Shown: positions 43,518 through 52,463 of the stretch, piece by piece | How positions within the stretch are numbered: position 1 is the first letter of the stretch | Layout of the letters: each line of letters starts with the position of its first letter | Source of the DNA: Paenibacillus sp. FSL R5-0623 | Lineage (GTDB): Bacteria; Bacillota; Bacilli; Paenibacillales; Paenibacillaceae | DNA length: 64,000 nt | Assembly (NCBI RefSeq): GCF_037974265.1 | Contig: NZ_CP150233.1 | Location: forward strand, 6,907,619 to 6,971,618 | Reading direction: 5' to 3' | Notes under the pieces: model-generated | The model's database searches: none | Told to the model about the DNA's origin: nothing | Seen by the model: only the letters and a program-made list of their open reading frames with translations | Position numbers and translations under genes: made by a program

Positions 43518-43719
43518 AATTTTCACCTCCTTATGGACTCTGGCCCTCAATCTAGGTTGAGAGCAAGGAACGAGCACAAACTCGAACTATATTAATATAA
43601 CAAATACCGAGTTAAAGTGCAAGCAAACGTTCCCTGTACATATTGGCACATGATCAGCCCGGCTATGGAGCACACTACAGAAGCAACAAAGTAACATAAT
43701 CTGCAGAGGAGGTTTTATC

Positions 43720-43914
43720 ATGGGTGAAAAAACCGAGTTTGAACCAGGAGACAAAGCCCCAAACGATGGAGAGTACACGGAAGTTGGGGAAAAAAGCTTT
43801 GTCACGGAAATTCAGAATCCAAAGCGGGTAACGCTGCAAAAAGGTGAAGCTTTTCCCGAAACAAGCAATCATAATCGTAAGTGGAAGAAGCTGACCAAAG
43901 CCCGCGTCCATTAA
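43720..43914 (+). CDS. yjzC: YjzC-like small protein
   Basis: 64 residues, strong GAGGAGG site eight nt before the ATG. It contains the conserved FEPGDKAPNDGEYTEVGE and FPETSNHNRKWKK blocks of YjzC, a family of about 60 residues that appears in sporulating Bacilli. Function is unknown. It is the only rightward gene between the rpsF operon and yyaC. Confidence 0.88.
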   Translation: MGEKTEFEPGDKAPNDGEYTEVGEKSFVTEIQNPKRVTLQKGEAFPETSNHNRKWKKLTKARVH

Positions 43915-44175
43915 TCGCAATACTTTTTTGACGATCCATGTATATAAAACGGAATAAAGCACATAATACAATCAGGCGGTGCACGAGAGAGGTGTGGTTC
44001 CGTTGGACAACGAAGCCGATCATTCGCTGTTGGAGATTCATCACGTAATTTAAGAAGCAAGTGGTTATGTGTAGTAAGGCCCTTCGTCTGAAGCACGCGT
44101 ATTGCTACGTGCAGTACACCAAGTTTCTGATTGTTACGACCGATTGTTTCCTAACAAACAAATGCACCGCCGGAT

Positions 44176-44204
44176 AAAGAGCCCTTCGGGGCTCTTTGTT
44201 TTTC
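44176..44204 (+). terminator. Rightward terminator downstream of yjzC
   Basis: AAAGAGCCC-TTC-GGGGCTCTTT hairpin (44176-44197), followed by GTTTTTC on the plus strand. Confidence 0.85.
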
Positions 44205-44270
44205 GTTCGAGTCATTAATGATGCATCTGATATGGATACGCGTTTCAATACATATTCAATAAAAAGTTAT

Positions 44271-44301
44271 ACCAAAAAAGACTTTCCTAATGGAAAGTCT
44301 T
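44271..44301 (-). terminator. Terminator of tRNA-Ser
   Basis: AAGACTTTCC-TAAT-GGAAAGTCTT (44278-44301) with six T residues following on the minus strand; 54 nt past the tRNA 3' end. Confidence 0.85.
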
Positions 44302-44354
44302 CTTATCGATCTTTTTATTAAACTCAATGTGTATTGAGTAAATTACAATTGAAG

Positions 44355-44445
44355 TGGCGGAAAGGGTGGGATTCGAACCCACGCACGCTGTGACACGCCT
44401 AACTGATTTCGAGTCAGCCCCCTTGGGCCTCTTGGGTACCTTTCC
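44355..44445 (-). tRNA. tRNA-Ser (anticodon CGA)
   Basis: On the minus strand the acceptor GGAAAGG pairs with CCTTTCC, the discriminator is G and CCA is encoded. The anticodon stem-loop CTGACTCGAAATCAG presents CGA, reading UCG. A long variable arm (about GGCGTGTCACAGCGTGC) and T arm GTGGGTTCGAATCCCAC complete the class II serine tRNA. It stands alone, with its own terminator. Confidence 0.95.
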
Positions 44446-44548
44446 GCAGCATTATTGATTATAGCATGATCATTTACAGAACGCAACACTCCTACGGAGC
44501 CTGCATGTAAACGTTATTACGCACACTGCATACCGAATTATTGCAAGA

Positions 44549-44776
44549 TCAGGATTCAGTGGAATCTTCGGCTGAACGCAGTACCTTCTTCATGTTTTTC
44601 TCGAATTTCGCTCTTGGAATCAACACGCTGTGTTTACATCCGACACACTTAATCCGAATATCCATACCCATACGAATGATCTCCATCTCATTGCTGCCAC
44701 AGGGATGCTGCTTCTTCATCTGCACGATATCCCCAAGCTGGAAACTTTTACGCTCCACCTGTGCCATCCCCCTCAT
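44549..44776 (-). CDS. yyzM: DUF951 small protein (YyzM-like)
   Basis: 75 residues from the ATG at 44776 (GGAG four nt upstream). Starts at Met4 (44767) or at a GTG further in, which fits the length of B. subtilis YyzM better, cannot be excluded. The core FQLGDIVQMKKQHPCGSNEMEIIRMGMDIRIKCVGC is the DUF951 signature, with a Cys pair and His that may bind zinc. It overlaps the end of the mscS-like gene by 29 nt. Function unknown. Confidence 0.9.
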   Translation of the reverse strand: MRGMAQVERKSFQLGDIVQMKKQHPCGSNEMEIIRMGMDIRIKCVGCKHSVLIPRAKFEKNMKKVLRSAEDSTES

Positions 44777-45686
44777 CTTTCTCCAAAGCTACTGCCTGTT
44801 CCAATACAGCTTGATGGCTCATCTCATGATACTCCAGCGTTTTCTTCACATCGCCCTGAATCTGACGCTCCACCGAAGCACGAGAGTTAGGCATACATTC
44901 AGCCACAATTCGCACCACATACTCAGATGTAGACATCGACTGTATACCGAGCACATCCGGCACCTTCACAATATTTAGGTCACGCTCTTCAATCCCAACC
45001 AAAGACTTTTTCACCAGATGTACCGACTCATCGAGACTTAAGTCCGCCTTCATCGGAATATCCACTACAGCCAGCGAATTCGACATGGAGTAGTTCGTTA
45101 CACTAGCAATCGCCCCGTTTGGGATAATGTGCACCTCACCTTGCCAGCTGACCAGTTTCGTTGTTCTAAGTCCAATCACTTCAACCGTTCCCTTGTAGGT
45201 TCCCGTCTGAATAACATCCCCCACAGCAAACTGGTCCTCCAATATGATGAAGAAACCCGTAATCACATCCTTGACCAGACCCTGTGCACCAAAACCAATG
45301 GCAAGCCCGAGCACACCAGCACTCGCGAGTAGCGGTCCAACTTGGATATTGATCTCAGATAACAGTAGCAGAATCATAATAAAATTACATGTTATGGAGG
45401 TCGCATTTTTCAACAGTTCCCCTACGGTTACGAACCTGCGCGGATTTACGCGAATCTTGCCTTCCTGCTTGCGTTCCATGGAACGATCTATAATTCGATA
45501 TACCACCTTAATGACAATACGGGTGATGATAAAAATAATGATGATCCGGATTGAGCTGAACATAATGTTAAGCCACATGTCAGGATCTGCAATTTTGTTC
45601 CAGACCTTATCCGTCCAACGAAGGGCTTCATTTACAGCACCAGCAGCACCGGTCTCATCCCCTTGAGCAAACTGAAATGACAACAT
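44748..45686 (-). CDS. MscS-family small-conductance mechanosensitive channel
   Basis: 312 residues. Three N-terminal transmembrane segments, the last being the pore helix with Gly/Ala packing in LLASAGVLGLAIGFGAQGLVKDVITGFFIILEDQF, followed by the beta domain FAVGDVIQTGTYKGTVEVIGLRTTKL and the C-terminal alpha/beta domain. It opens under hypo-osmotic membrane tension. It follows DUF3343 by 14 nt and overlaps the DUF951 gene, so all three are co-transcribed. Confidence 0.93.
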   Translation of the reverse strand: MLSFQFAQGDETGAAGAVNEALRWTDKVWNKIADPDMWLNIMFSSIRIIIIFIITRIVIKVVYRIIDRSMERKQEGKIRVNPRRFVTVGELLKNATSITCNFIMILLLLSEINIQVGPLLASAGVLGLAIGFGAQGLVKDVITGFFIILEDQFAVGDVIQTGTYKGTVEVIGLRTTKLVSWQGEVHIIPNGAIASVTNYSMSNSLAVVDIPMKADLSLDESVHLVKKSLVGIEERDLNIVKVPDVLGIQSMSTSEYVVRIVAECMPNSRASVERQIQGDVKKTLEYHEMSHQAVLEQAVALEKDEGDGTGGA

Positions 45687-45700
45687 TCATCATGCCTCCT

Positions 45701-45964
45701 CTACATCGGTATGTTATCATAGCTGTCTTCTGTTTTGAAATAGAGGCCTCGGATCTCTACGAACTCGTTACGAATGATCTTCTGCACTCGCTCCAGATCC
45801 TCTTTTGGAAACTGAATACATAGCGCACACCCTGCTGTAATTTCTTTTGGCGTAGGGAACAAATCAATCTCTATCTCAGCAAACTCCAGCAGCATTTCAG
45901 CACGCAGTGCCTGCTGGGTTGAATCAAATGCAATCAGCATCCAATCGTTAATCCATTCGTCCAT
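45701..45964 (-). CDS. DUF3343, putative Se/S carrier-like protein
   Basis: 87 residues from the ATG at 45964, 7 nt after AGGAG. The longer in-frame start has no site. The sequence DWMLIAFDSTQQALRAEMLLE and ITAGCALCIQF (with a CxxC-like pair) matches DUF3343, a ferredoxin-like fold suggested to carry sulfur or selenium. It begins the DUF3343-mscS-DUF951 unit and is divergent from yyaC. Nearby class V aminotransferase (47302-48456) is a possible sulfur donor; this is inference. Confidence 0.85.
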   Translation of the reverse strand: MDEWINDWMLIAFDSTQQALRAEMLLEFAEIEIDLFPTPKEITAGCALCIQFPKEDLERVQKIIRNEFVEIRGLYFKTEDSYDNIPM

Positions 45965-46081
45965 GTCCGGCTCCTTTCGCCATACGTCCAACCCTAGAGA
46001 AAAAGCTTGTCCTCGTGAAGTATAAAACGCTCTACCTTTCCATATACTGTTACTACTATTCCAAGGGAAAGGATAGATCCT

Positions 46082-46687
46082 ATGAATCCTACTTCGCGTT
46101 CCTTTTCATCACAAGACATGACCAGTTTGAAAATCCCACATACCGATCCAGGTATTCACTCGGCCATTACCCATCGTTTAATGTTCCATCTCTATAAAGC
46201 CCATTCTCTGCAAAATGTAGTGATTGTCTGCATCGGCACAGATCGCTCAACAGGCGACTGTCTTGGTCCTCTGGTCGGATCAGCCCTTTCCAAGTGGGAC
46301 AGCCCTTTATTCCATCTATATGGTACCTTGGATGAACCAGTCCATGCGATGAACCTGCAAGATACACTCCACAACATACAGAAAACACACCATAACCCTT
46401 ATGTGATTGGCATTGACGCCTGTCTCGGACAATCCTCCAGTGTGGGATGCATTCAAGTGGTGAATGGTCCACTCAAGCCGGGTGCGGGGGTAAATAAAGA
46501 ATTACCGCCGGTCGGCGATATCCATCTGACAGGTATCGTTAACGTCGGCGGCTTTATGGAATACTTTGTTCTACAGAACACACGGCTCAGTCTTGTTATG
46601 CGCATGTCCGAGATTATATCCAGCAGTCTGTACTCGGCCATCCGGGAATGGCATACACGTTCTACTCTGCTTGCTGTGCCAGAGTAA
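46082..46687 (+). CDS. yyaC: YyaC, spore-protease-like protein
   Basis: 201 residues after AAGGATAG. The core VVIVCIGTDRSTGDCLGPLVGSAL and VIGIDACLG, GPLKPGAGVNKELPPVGDIHLTGIVNVGG is the YyaC family, related to the GPR germination protease and hydrogenase-maturation protease folds. It is conserved in spore formers beside the soj-spo0J region. The 3' end overlaps the convergent DUF4446 gene by 26 bp. Confidence 0.93.
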   Translation: MNPTSRSFSSQDMTSLKIPHTDPGIHSAITHRLMFHLYKAHSLQNVVIVCIGTDRSTGDCLGPLVGSALSKWDSPLFHLYGTLDEPVHAMNLQDTLHNIQKTHHNPYVIGIDACLGQSSSVGCIQVVNGPLKPGAGVNKELPPVGDIHLTGIVNVGGFMEYFVLQNTRLSLVMRMSEIISSSLYSAIREWHTRSTLLAVPE

Positions 46688-47162
46688 TAGCTTCCTTTTC
46701 CTCTGGGGACAGAGTATACGTAGACTCTCCCCCTTTAAGAGGTTTGGCATATACGTAAGAACCGTCACGGTTATATATCCCCGTAAGGATCATGCCATCC
46801 TGGCTATCGTTAATCATAGCCATGGAGAAGCTCAGATCACTGCCACGCTCTCCATATGCATTGTACCTTTTCACGCCAACTTTACCTTGAATGCGGGTCA
46901 GCTTTTGCATGACAACTTGCAGCTGATTCGTTTGCAGTTTGTGTTCGTCCTCAATGCTGTCCATCTGAAGTTTCAGATTAATCAGCAATGATTCCAGGTC
47001 CTCTACTCCACTGCCAGCCATCATGGCTTCATATTTACGTTTAAACTTTCGTAACTTTGCCCCTTGAACAATACTCACAATCAGCAGGATCACCGTAAGT
47101 AATGCCATTCCGCCAATAATCCATAACAGCTGTTCCAGAATCAGCTCGTTTAATTCAGCCAT
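46662..47162 (-). CDS. DUF4446 membrane-anchored coiled-coil protein (YyaB-like)
   Basis: 166 residues. N-terminal transmembrane helix (LLWIIGGMALLTVILLIVSIV), a coiled-coil region (about 35-100), and the conserved C-terminal segment VGVKRYNAYGERGSDLSFSMAMINDSQDGMILTGIYNR that defines DUF4446. Function unknown. It is convergent with yyaC. Confidence 0.9.
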   Translation of the reverse strand: MAELNELILEQLLWIIGGMALLTVILLIVSIVQGAKLRKFKRKYEAMMAGSGVEDLESLLINLKLQMDSIEDEHKLQTNQLQVVMQKLTRIQGKVGVKRYNAYGERGSDLSFSMAMINDSQDGMILTGIYNRDGSYVYAKPLKGGESTYTLSPEEKEAITLAQQAE

Positions 47163-47301
47163 GTAATTGCAACTACCCCTCTATATTTTTGATCAGATTA
47201 ACGTCTGTCCTGTAATATTATCATTCATTATAAATCAACCCGATATCCATAAGCTTAATCAAGCAACCTATATCAAATGAGTTCATCATTTCAACTCTAA
47301 T

Positions 47302-48456
47302 CTAGTCTGCCCCAGTCAATTCCAACACTGCCTTAACGAGTGCTTCCACATGTTCTCTAGTTGAATTGTATCCCACACTAGCTCTTACTGCTCCGGTAGC
47401 GGTTGTACCAGCAGATTCGTGTGCAAGCGGTGTGCAATGAAAACCGGAGCGTACCGCAATCCCATAATTCCGATCTAATCGGAAGGCGAGTTGCGCTGAA
47501 TCATATCCATCCACAGTAAAAGATACTAATCCACTGCGTGGCTGTCCAATCTCAGGACCAAGCATTCGTATACCCTTAACGGATGACAGCCCATCCATTA
47601 TAAGTTGGGTCAGTTCCCACTCATGCTGGTAGATGACCGTTGGTGTCATCTCAAGTACATGTTTCACACCCGCATTCAGTCCTGCGATCCCGACAGTATT
47701 CGGCGTCCCCGCTTCATACCGATCAGGACGGACCTTTGGCTGCTCCAAAGCCTCTGACTGACTTCCTGTTCCTCCATGAAGTAAAGGCTCTATATCGAGC
47801 TCTGGAGCAATGTACAAGCCTCCTGTACCCTGAGGACCAAGCAGTCCCTTATGCCCTGGAAAAGCCAACATATCTATGCCCAATTGTTGTACATTCACAG
47901 GCATAACCCCAGCACTCTGAGCTGCATCTACCAACAAGATCGCTTGATGTTTACGACATAGGAGCGAAATTTCTCCAATAGGAAGAATACTGCCAAGCAG
48001 ATTGGAACTATGTGTACATACCACCAATCTGGTATTCGAACGAAACATACGTTCCATTTGCATTAGATCAATGGCTCCCGCAGCATTAACAGGTACATAA
48101 TCAATCTCCACATTTCGGAGTCTGCGCATATACTCTAGTGGTCGTCTAACTGAGTTATGTTCAGCCATGGTGGCAATCACATGGTCGCCCTCTCTGAGCG
48201 AGCCTTGAATAGCTAGATTTAGCGCTTCAGTCGTATTTGATCCGAATGCAATATCATTCGCATTTTTGATTCCAAACATATTGGATATGGATTTTCTCGC
48301 CTCGAACAATACACGACTTGCCTGAACAGCCATACGGTGACTTCCTCTGCCAGGATTGGCTCCGGCAATTTCTAATGCACTCAACATCGCATCACCGACA
48401 GCAGGTGGTTTGGGCCAAGATGTTGCTGCATGATCTAGATAGATAACTCCCTCCAC
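47302..48456 (-). CDS. Class V aminotransferase (cysteine desulfurase-like)
   Basis: 384 residues from GTG at 48456, seven nt after AGAGGTGG; the in-frame extension to 48501 has no site. PLP-binding Lys in FPGHKGLLGPQGTGGLY, DAAQSAG for the PLP ring Asp, a SxHNSVRRP substrate region and a Cys-containing loop SGFHCTPLAHESAGT that would carry the persulfide. It resembles the group I associate with am_tr_V / Csd-like enzymes. It is transcribed in the same direction as spo0J. Confidence 0.88.
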   Translation of the reverse strand: MEGVIYLDHAATSWPKPPAVGDAMLSALEIAGANPGRGSHRMAVQASRVLFEARKSISNMFGIKNANDIAFGSNTTEALNLAIQGSLREGDHVIATMAEHNSVRRPLEYMRRLRNVEIDYVPVNAAGAIDLMQMERMFRSNTRLVVCTHSSNLLGSILPIGEISLLCRKHQAILLVDAAQSAGVMPVNVQQLGIDMLAFPGHKGLLGPQGTGGLYIAPELDIEPLLHGGTGSQSEALEQPKVRPDRYEAGTPNTVGIAGLNAGVKHVLEMTPTVIYQHEWELTQLIMDGLSSVKGIRMLGPEIGQPRSGLVSFTVDGYDSAQLAFRLDRNYGIAVRSGFHCTPLAHESAGTTATGAVRASVGYNSTREHVEALVKAVLELTGAD

Positions 48457-48529
48457 CTCACAACCACCTCTGTCCCATAAATTAATAATTCCCCTGCACA
48501 TATTGCACGTATAACCCTATAAACAAACA

Positions 48530-48570
48530 ATGACATATCGTATCTCCATGGTACAGAGGCGATATGTCAT
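48530..48570 (-). terminator. Strong hairpin after spo0J
   Basis: Perfect 11-bp stem ATGACATATCG/CGATATGTCAT (48530-48540 and 48560-48570). On the minus strand it is followed by TGTTTGTTTATAG, a weak T tract, 48 nt past the spo0J stop. Confidence 0.65.
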
Positions 48571-48617
48571 GACATGAGTAAGCCCCGCATGTTGTTAATG
48601 AATCATAGACTCGACTG

Positions 48618-49463
48618 TTATTGTAACAATTCCAATAGCCGTTCCAGATCCTGTTGACTGTAGTAGTTGAGCTCAATTTTACCTTTATCTTTATTGTGCT
48701 TGATTTTCACTGTTGTTTTGAAACGTTCACGCAGAGATTCTTCCAATGTATCAATGAATGGATCTTTCTTTTTTAACTTCGATTTAGCTTTAGCCTCACC
48801 TGTTTTGGAGCGATCCAATTGTTGAACAGCTTCCTCCAACTCACGTACACTCCATTGCTGATCAATGGTTTGTTTAGCAAGCTGCTTCACCACAACCTCG
48901 TCTTTCACACCCACGATCGCACGTGCATGTCCCATAGATAATGTTCCACGTGAAACATGGTCTTTTACTTCTTCGGGCAATGATAACAGACGCAAGAAGT
49001 TAGCAATGTGAGAACGTGATTTACCGACTTTTACAGACAACTCTTCCTGAGTCAACGCGAATTGATCCATTAACCCCTGATAAGCAACTGCAACTTCCAT
49101 GGCGTTCAGATTCTCCCGTTGCAGGTTTTCAATCAACGCAATCTCCATTACCTGCTGATCACTAAAGTTGCGGACTACAGCCGGTACCGTGGCATTACCA
49201 CAATATTGCGAAGCTCTGAACCTTCGTTCTCCGGCAATAATCTCATAACCTCGTAGTACAGGACGAACAATAATGGGTTGTATGACACCATGCTGACGAA
49301 TGGACTCAGCCAGTTCATGTATTGCGCCCTCATCAAATACTTTACGTGGTTGATAGGGGTTAGCCCGCAGTTGACTAATCGGGATTTCTACGACTTTATC
49401 ATCGTCATTAATTGAAAGCGAAGGAATGAGGGCATCAAGACCTTTTCCAAGCCGCTTACTCAT
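48618..49463 (-). CDS. spo0J: ParB (Spo0J), chromosome partition protein
   Basis: 281 residues: ParB N-terminal CTPase domain (ANPYQPRKVFDEGAI, GYEIIAGERRFRAS), central HTH (LTQEELSVKVGKSRSHIANFLRLLSLP, with GHARAIVGV) and C-terminal dimerisation domain. It binds parS, clamps onto DNA and loads condensin. A parS variant lies inside the gene (48952-48967). The start overlaps the soj end by 8 bp. Confidence 0.97.
   Translation of the reverse strand: MSKRLGKGLDALIPSLSINDDDKVVEIPISQLRANPYQPRKVFDEGAIHELAESIRQHGVIQPIIVRPVLRGYEIIAGERRFRASQYCGNATVPAVVRNFSDQQVMEIALIENLQRENLNAMEVAVAYQGLMDQFALTQEELSVKVGKSRSHIANFLRLLSLPEEVKDHVSRGTLSMGHARAIVGVKDEVVVKQLAKQTIDQQWSVRELEEAVQQLDRSKTGEAKAKSKLKKKDPFIDTLEESLRERFKTTVKIKHNKDKGKIELNYYSQQDLERLLELLQ
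48952..48967. promoter_or_regulatory. parS site (one mismatch) inside spo0J
   Basis: TGTTCCACGTGAAACA differs from the consensus TGTTTCACGTGAAACA at one position. B. subtilis also has a parS inside spo0J, so the location is conserved. Confidence 0.85.
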
Positions 49464-50217
49464 AAGAAATCACTTCCTTTGCGAGCTCTAAATACACTTC
49501 CGCCCCTCTTGAACGAGGGTCATACGTGATAATGGATTGACCATGAGATGGGGCTTCACTAAGCCGTACGTTACGCGGAATAATTGTTTGATATACTTTT
49601 TGTTGAAAATACTTTTTCACTTCTTCAATAACCTGAATTCCCAGATTGGTCCGGGCATCAAACATCGTCAGCAATACCCCTTCAATCTGCAGGGATGTAT
49701 TTAGATGTTTCTGTACAAGACGAACCGTATTGAGCAACTGACTTAATCCTTCAAGTGCATAATACTCACACTGAATCGGAATGATCACCGAATCGGAAGC
49801 AGTCAACGAATTAATCGTTAACATACCAAGGGATGGTGGACAATCGATCAGTATGTAATCATAGTTTTTCTTCACCATGGCGAGTGATTTTTTCAGGCGA
49901 ACTTCCCGTGATATCGTGGACACCAATTCGATCTCGGCTCCGGCAAGCTGAATCGTTGCAGGTATGATATGAAGGCCTTCAATCTGAGTCTCCACAATCG
50001 CTTCTTGAGGAGGAACCTCATTAATAATGACATCATATATACAATTAGCCACATCTGCTTTATTGATTCCGACTCCGCTGGTTGTATTCCCCTGAGGGTC
50101 AATATCGACAAGCAATACTCTTTTCCCGAGTGAAGCCAGTCCTGCACCCAAGTTAACAGATGTCGTCGTTTTCCCCACACCGCCCTTTTGATTTGCTACG
50201 GCCATAATCTTAGACAA
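49456..50217 (-). CDS. soj: ParA (Soj), chromosome partition ATPase
   Basis: 253 residues: deviant Walker A KGGVGKTTTSVN at the N-terminus, switch I (DIDPQGN), Walker B region (DYILIDCPPSLG) and C-terminal SLEAPSHG-type loop (RNVRLSEAPSHGQS). It acts with Spo0J in origin segregation and in controlling DnaA. First gene of soj-spo0J. Confidence 0.97.
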   Translation of the reverse strand: MSKIMAVANQKGGVGKTTTSVNLGAGLASLGKRVLLVDIDPQGNTTSGVGINKADVANCIYDVIINEVPPQEAIVETQIEGLHIIPATIQLAGAEIELVSTISREVRLKKSLAMVKKNYDYILIDCPPSLGMLTINSLTASDSVIIPIQCEYYALEGLSQLLNTVRLVQKHLNTSLQIEGVLLTMFDARTNLGIQVIEEVKKYFQQKVYQTIIPRNVRLSEAPSHGQSIITYDPRSRGAEVYLELAKEVISYE

Positions 50218-50374
50218 TTACTTCACCTCAAATAAAATAGGAGTCTTTTCTGTAGGTTGTGAGATATTGTTAACAAAAAGCAGGCGGCTATCGTCCACAC
50301 AAACAACAACTACCGTTCCATCAATATACCGACCGTTCTTTATACATGTCAGACCTAACTTGCTTTATAGACAT

Positions 50375-50395
50375 AAAAAGCGGCCCATTGCCGCC
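50375..50395 (-). terminator. Terminator after noc
   Basis: GCGGC (50380-50384) and GCCGC (50390-50394) form a hairpin; on the minus strand TTTTTA follows. It lies 12 nt past the noc stop. Confidence 0.75.
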
Positions 50396-50406
50396 ATAAG
50401 CTTCAA

Positions 50407-51225
50407 TTATTTGCGTTTTGGAATATGGATAACGATCTCATAATGATCCTCATGGTCTGCTTCTTTTGTTTTGATGTCCAGACCTGAGCCAGTTACCATA
50501 TCAATGGATTGGCGAATTGTATTAAGTGCAAGTCTTACATCCTTGGTAAAGGAAACACGTCTAGATTTCTTAATCTTGGAAGATTCCTTGTAAAAGGCAA
50601 CACGTGCCTCTGTCTGTTTCACATTCAATTCTTTTTCGATAATCTCACCGAGCAACTTCATCTGCAGTTCTTCCGTATCGAGAGAAAGTAATGCTCTTGC
50701 ATGCCGTTCAGAAATTTTGCGTTCCATCAATGCGGCCTTAATGCCTTCCGGGAGCTGTAACAACCGAATCTTGTTCGCGATAGTTGACTGGCTTTTGCCC
50801 AGTCGTTGTGCAAGACTCTCCTGTGTCAGTTGATGCAAGTCAATCAGCTTCTGATAAGCGACAGCTTCTTCAATTGAAGTCAATCCTTCACGCTGCAAGT
50901 TCTCAATCAGTGCAATGGATGCGGCCTGAGAATCATTAAATTCACGTACAATAGCCGGAATCGTATCCAAACCCAGTTTTCGAACTGCACGCCAGCGACG
51001 TTCCCCGGCAATAATCTCATATGATCCATTTCGCACGCGAACGACAATAGGCTGAATTACGCCATGTGTTTTGATCGTCTGCAACAACTCATCAATTTTA
51101 TCATCATCAAAAATAGTACGGGGTTGATATGGGCTGCTCACAATTTCATTAACCGGAATCTGTTTGATCTCATCTCCGTTATTGCGCTCCGCCAAACCAA
51201 ACAACTTCGAAAATTGTTCTTTCAT
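50407..51225 (-). CDS. noc: Noc, nucleoid occlusion protein
   Basis: 272 residues from ATG at 51225 (MKEQFSKLFGLAERNN). The membrane-binding amphipathic N-terminus (residues 1-12) is typical of Noc and separates it from ParB. ParB-like domain (SSPYQPRTIFDDDKID, GSYEIIAGERRWRA), HTH with LTQESLAQRLGKSQSTIANKIRLLQLP, C-terminal dimerisation region. It blocks division over the chromosome. It lies immediately upstream of soj, as in Bacilli. Confidence 0.96.
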   Translation of the reverse strand: MKEQFSKLFGLAERNNGDEIKQIPVNEIVSSPYQPRTIFDDDKIDELLQTIKTHGVIQPIVVRVRNGSYEIIAGERRWRAVRKLGLDTIPAIVREFNDSQAASIALIENLQREGLTSIEEAVAYQKLIDLHQLTQESLAQRLGKSQSTIANKIRLLQLPEGIKAALMERKISERHARALLSLDTEELQMKLLGEIIEKELNVKQTEARVAFYKESSKIKKSRRVSFTKDVRLALNTIRQSIDMVTGSGLDIKTKEADHEDHYEIVIHIPKRK

Positions 51226-51740
51226 TCCGCAGATTACCACCTAGTTTCGTAATAGCTCCCACAGTCTATGCAGGTGCTTCTTATTCAATAAGCGACCTTT
51301 CACATGCATCGTTCTTGGAATAAGTTTTGCCTTTCATAACGCTTCCTGTCATGCAACATTGGACGCAAATCCATCTATCTATACATATAATCTATGATCG
51401 CTGTGACCCAGGATCGGATACTTCTATTCTATCATCTTTTCTATCATAATCCTATGCTTACCTATTCTTTAAACTCTGCTAATTTTCCTGCTTTTTCTTT
51501 GTGAATATTGGAAATATGGCGACTTACACACATTCAAATAATGAAATTGTTCATGAGCTAATATGCGTGAGATTCATCCTTACAGGTTCTTTAAAAGATA
51601 TGTAATACGAAGTATCTGTAATGTTGATCCAGTCCTCCATTTTAGAAAATAAAAAAAAGAGAATGTTTCACGTGAAACATCCTCTTCATCCATGTCTAAA
51701 ATTCTATTTTGTTTTGACTTACTTCAAAACCATCACGCAA
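51226..51740. other. Spacer between noc and rsmG, containing parS
   Basis: 515 nt, AT-rich, without a gene. It contains the noc promoter region and a perfect parS (51664-51679) that forms the rsmG terminator. Confidence 0.6.
51651..51686 (-). terminator. parS site that also forms the rsmG terminator
   Basis: TGTTTCACGTGAAACA (51664-51679) is a perfect 16-bp parS. It is embedded in a longer palindrome: AAGAG (51657-51661) pairs with CTCTT (51682-51686). On the minus strand eight T residues follow the stem. The segment therefore fits a Rho-independent terminator for rsmG, 55 nt past its stop, while serving as ParB-binding site. Confidence 0.85.
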
Positions 51741-52463
51741 CTATATCAGCGGAGTCTTCATTGGAGTACCTGGTTTACGCGGATACTTATATGGTGTCTT
51801 ATCAAATTTCTGAATCAGAATGATGTGACGCTCTGATTCTTCAACCGGCAGCTGGAAAGGATGAACGGCCTTAACCCGTCCTTTCAGTTGATTGAAGCTG
51901 AACTCCGCTTCCTTCATTTCTTCACGCGGGTCTCCGCCCTTCATGGCAGCGAACATTCCACCTTTGCGAACAAAAGGAAGGCAGAATTCATTCAGCACAG
52001 CCAGCTTGGCTACTGCACGCGCCGTAACGAGATCGTAGCTATCACGATACCCTTCTTTGCGTCCAATCTCCTCAGCACGTCCATGGACCAATTCCACATC
52101 AGTCAGGCCAAGGATATCTACCACATGCTGTAGAAAGCCAATACGTTTATTTAATGAATCAATGATCGTCAGCTTAATATGCGGGAAACAGATCTTCAGT
52201 GGCAATCCCGGAAAACCCGCTCCTGATCCAATGTCAGCAAGCTTATTCACTTTGGTCATGTCAGTATAAAAAGCCAGCGATACCGAATCATAGAAATGCT
52301 TGGTATACACTTGCTCCCGATCCGTTATGCCCGTCAGATTCATCTTTTCATTCCATGATACCAGTTCCTGATAATACAGTTCGAATTGCTCCAATTGGAG
52401 TTCTCCCAGCTCTAATCCATGTTTCTTTAAGCGCCGCTGCAGTTGCTGTTGAATATCGTCCAT
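51741..52463 (-). CDS. rsmG: 16S rRNA (guanine527-N7)-methyltransferase RsmG
   Basis: 240 residues. SAM motif ADIGSGAGFPGLPLKI, LTIIDSLNKRIGFL and DLVTARAVAKL are the RsmG signature. It methylates G527 of 16S rRNA; loss gives low-level streptomycin resistance. The ATG shares one base with the mnmG stop (TAATG). The terminator contains parS. Confidence 0.97.
   Translation of the reverse strand: MDDIQQQLQRRLKKHGLELGELQLEQFELYYQELVSWNEKMNLTGITDREQVYTKHFYDSVSLAFYTDMTKVNKLADIGSGAGFPGLPLKICFPHIKLTIIDSLNKRIGFLQHVVDILGLTDVELVHGRAEEIGRKEGYRDSYDLVTARAVAKLAVLNEFCLPFVRKGGMFAAMKGGDPREEMKEAEFSFNQLKGRVKAVHPFQLPVEESERHIILIQKFDKTPYKYPRKPGTPMKTPLI

Larger units (their letters stand above)
43915..44354. other. 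Spacer between yjzC and tRNA-Ser
   Basis: 440 nt. A rightward terminator (44176-44204) lies 260 nt past yjzC, so yjzC has a long 3' UTR or a separate short RNA is made. A leftward terminator (44271-44301) follows the tRNA. A 36-codon rightward frame at 43939 has no ribosome site. Confidence 0.5.

Noticed and set aside
43939..44049. 36-codon rightward frame after yjzC
   Set aside because: No ribosome site and no recognisable sequence.
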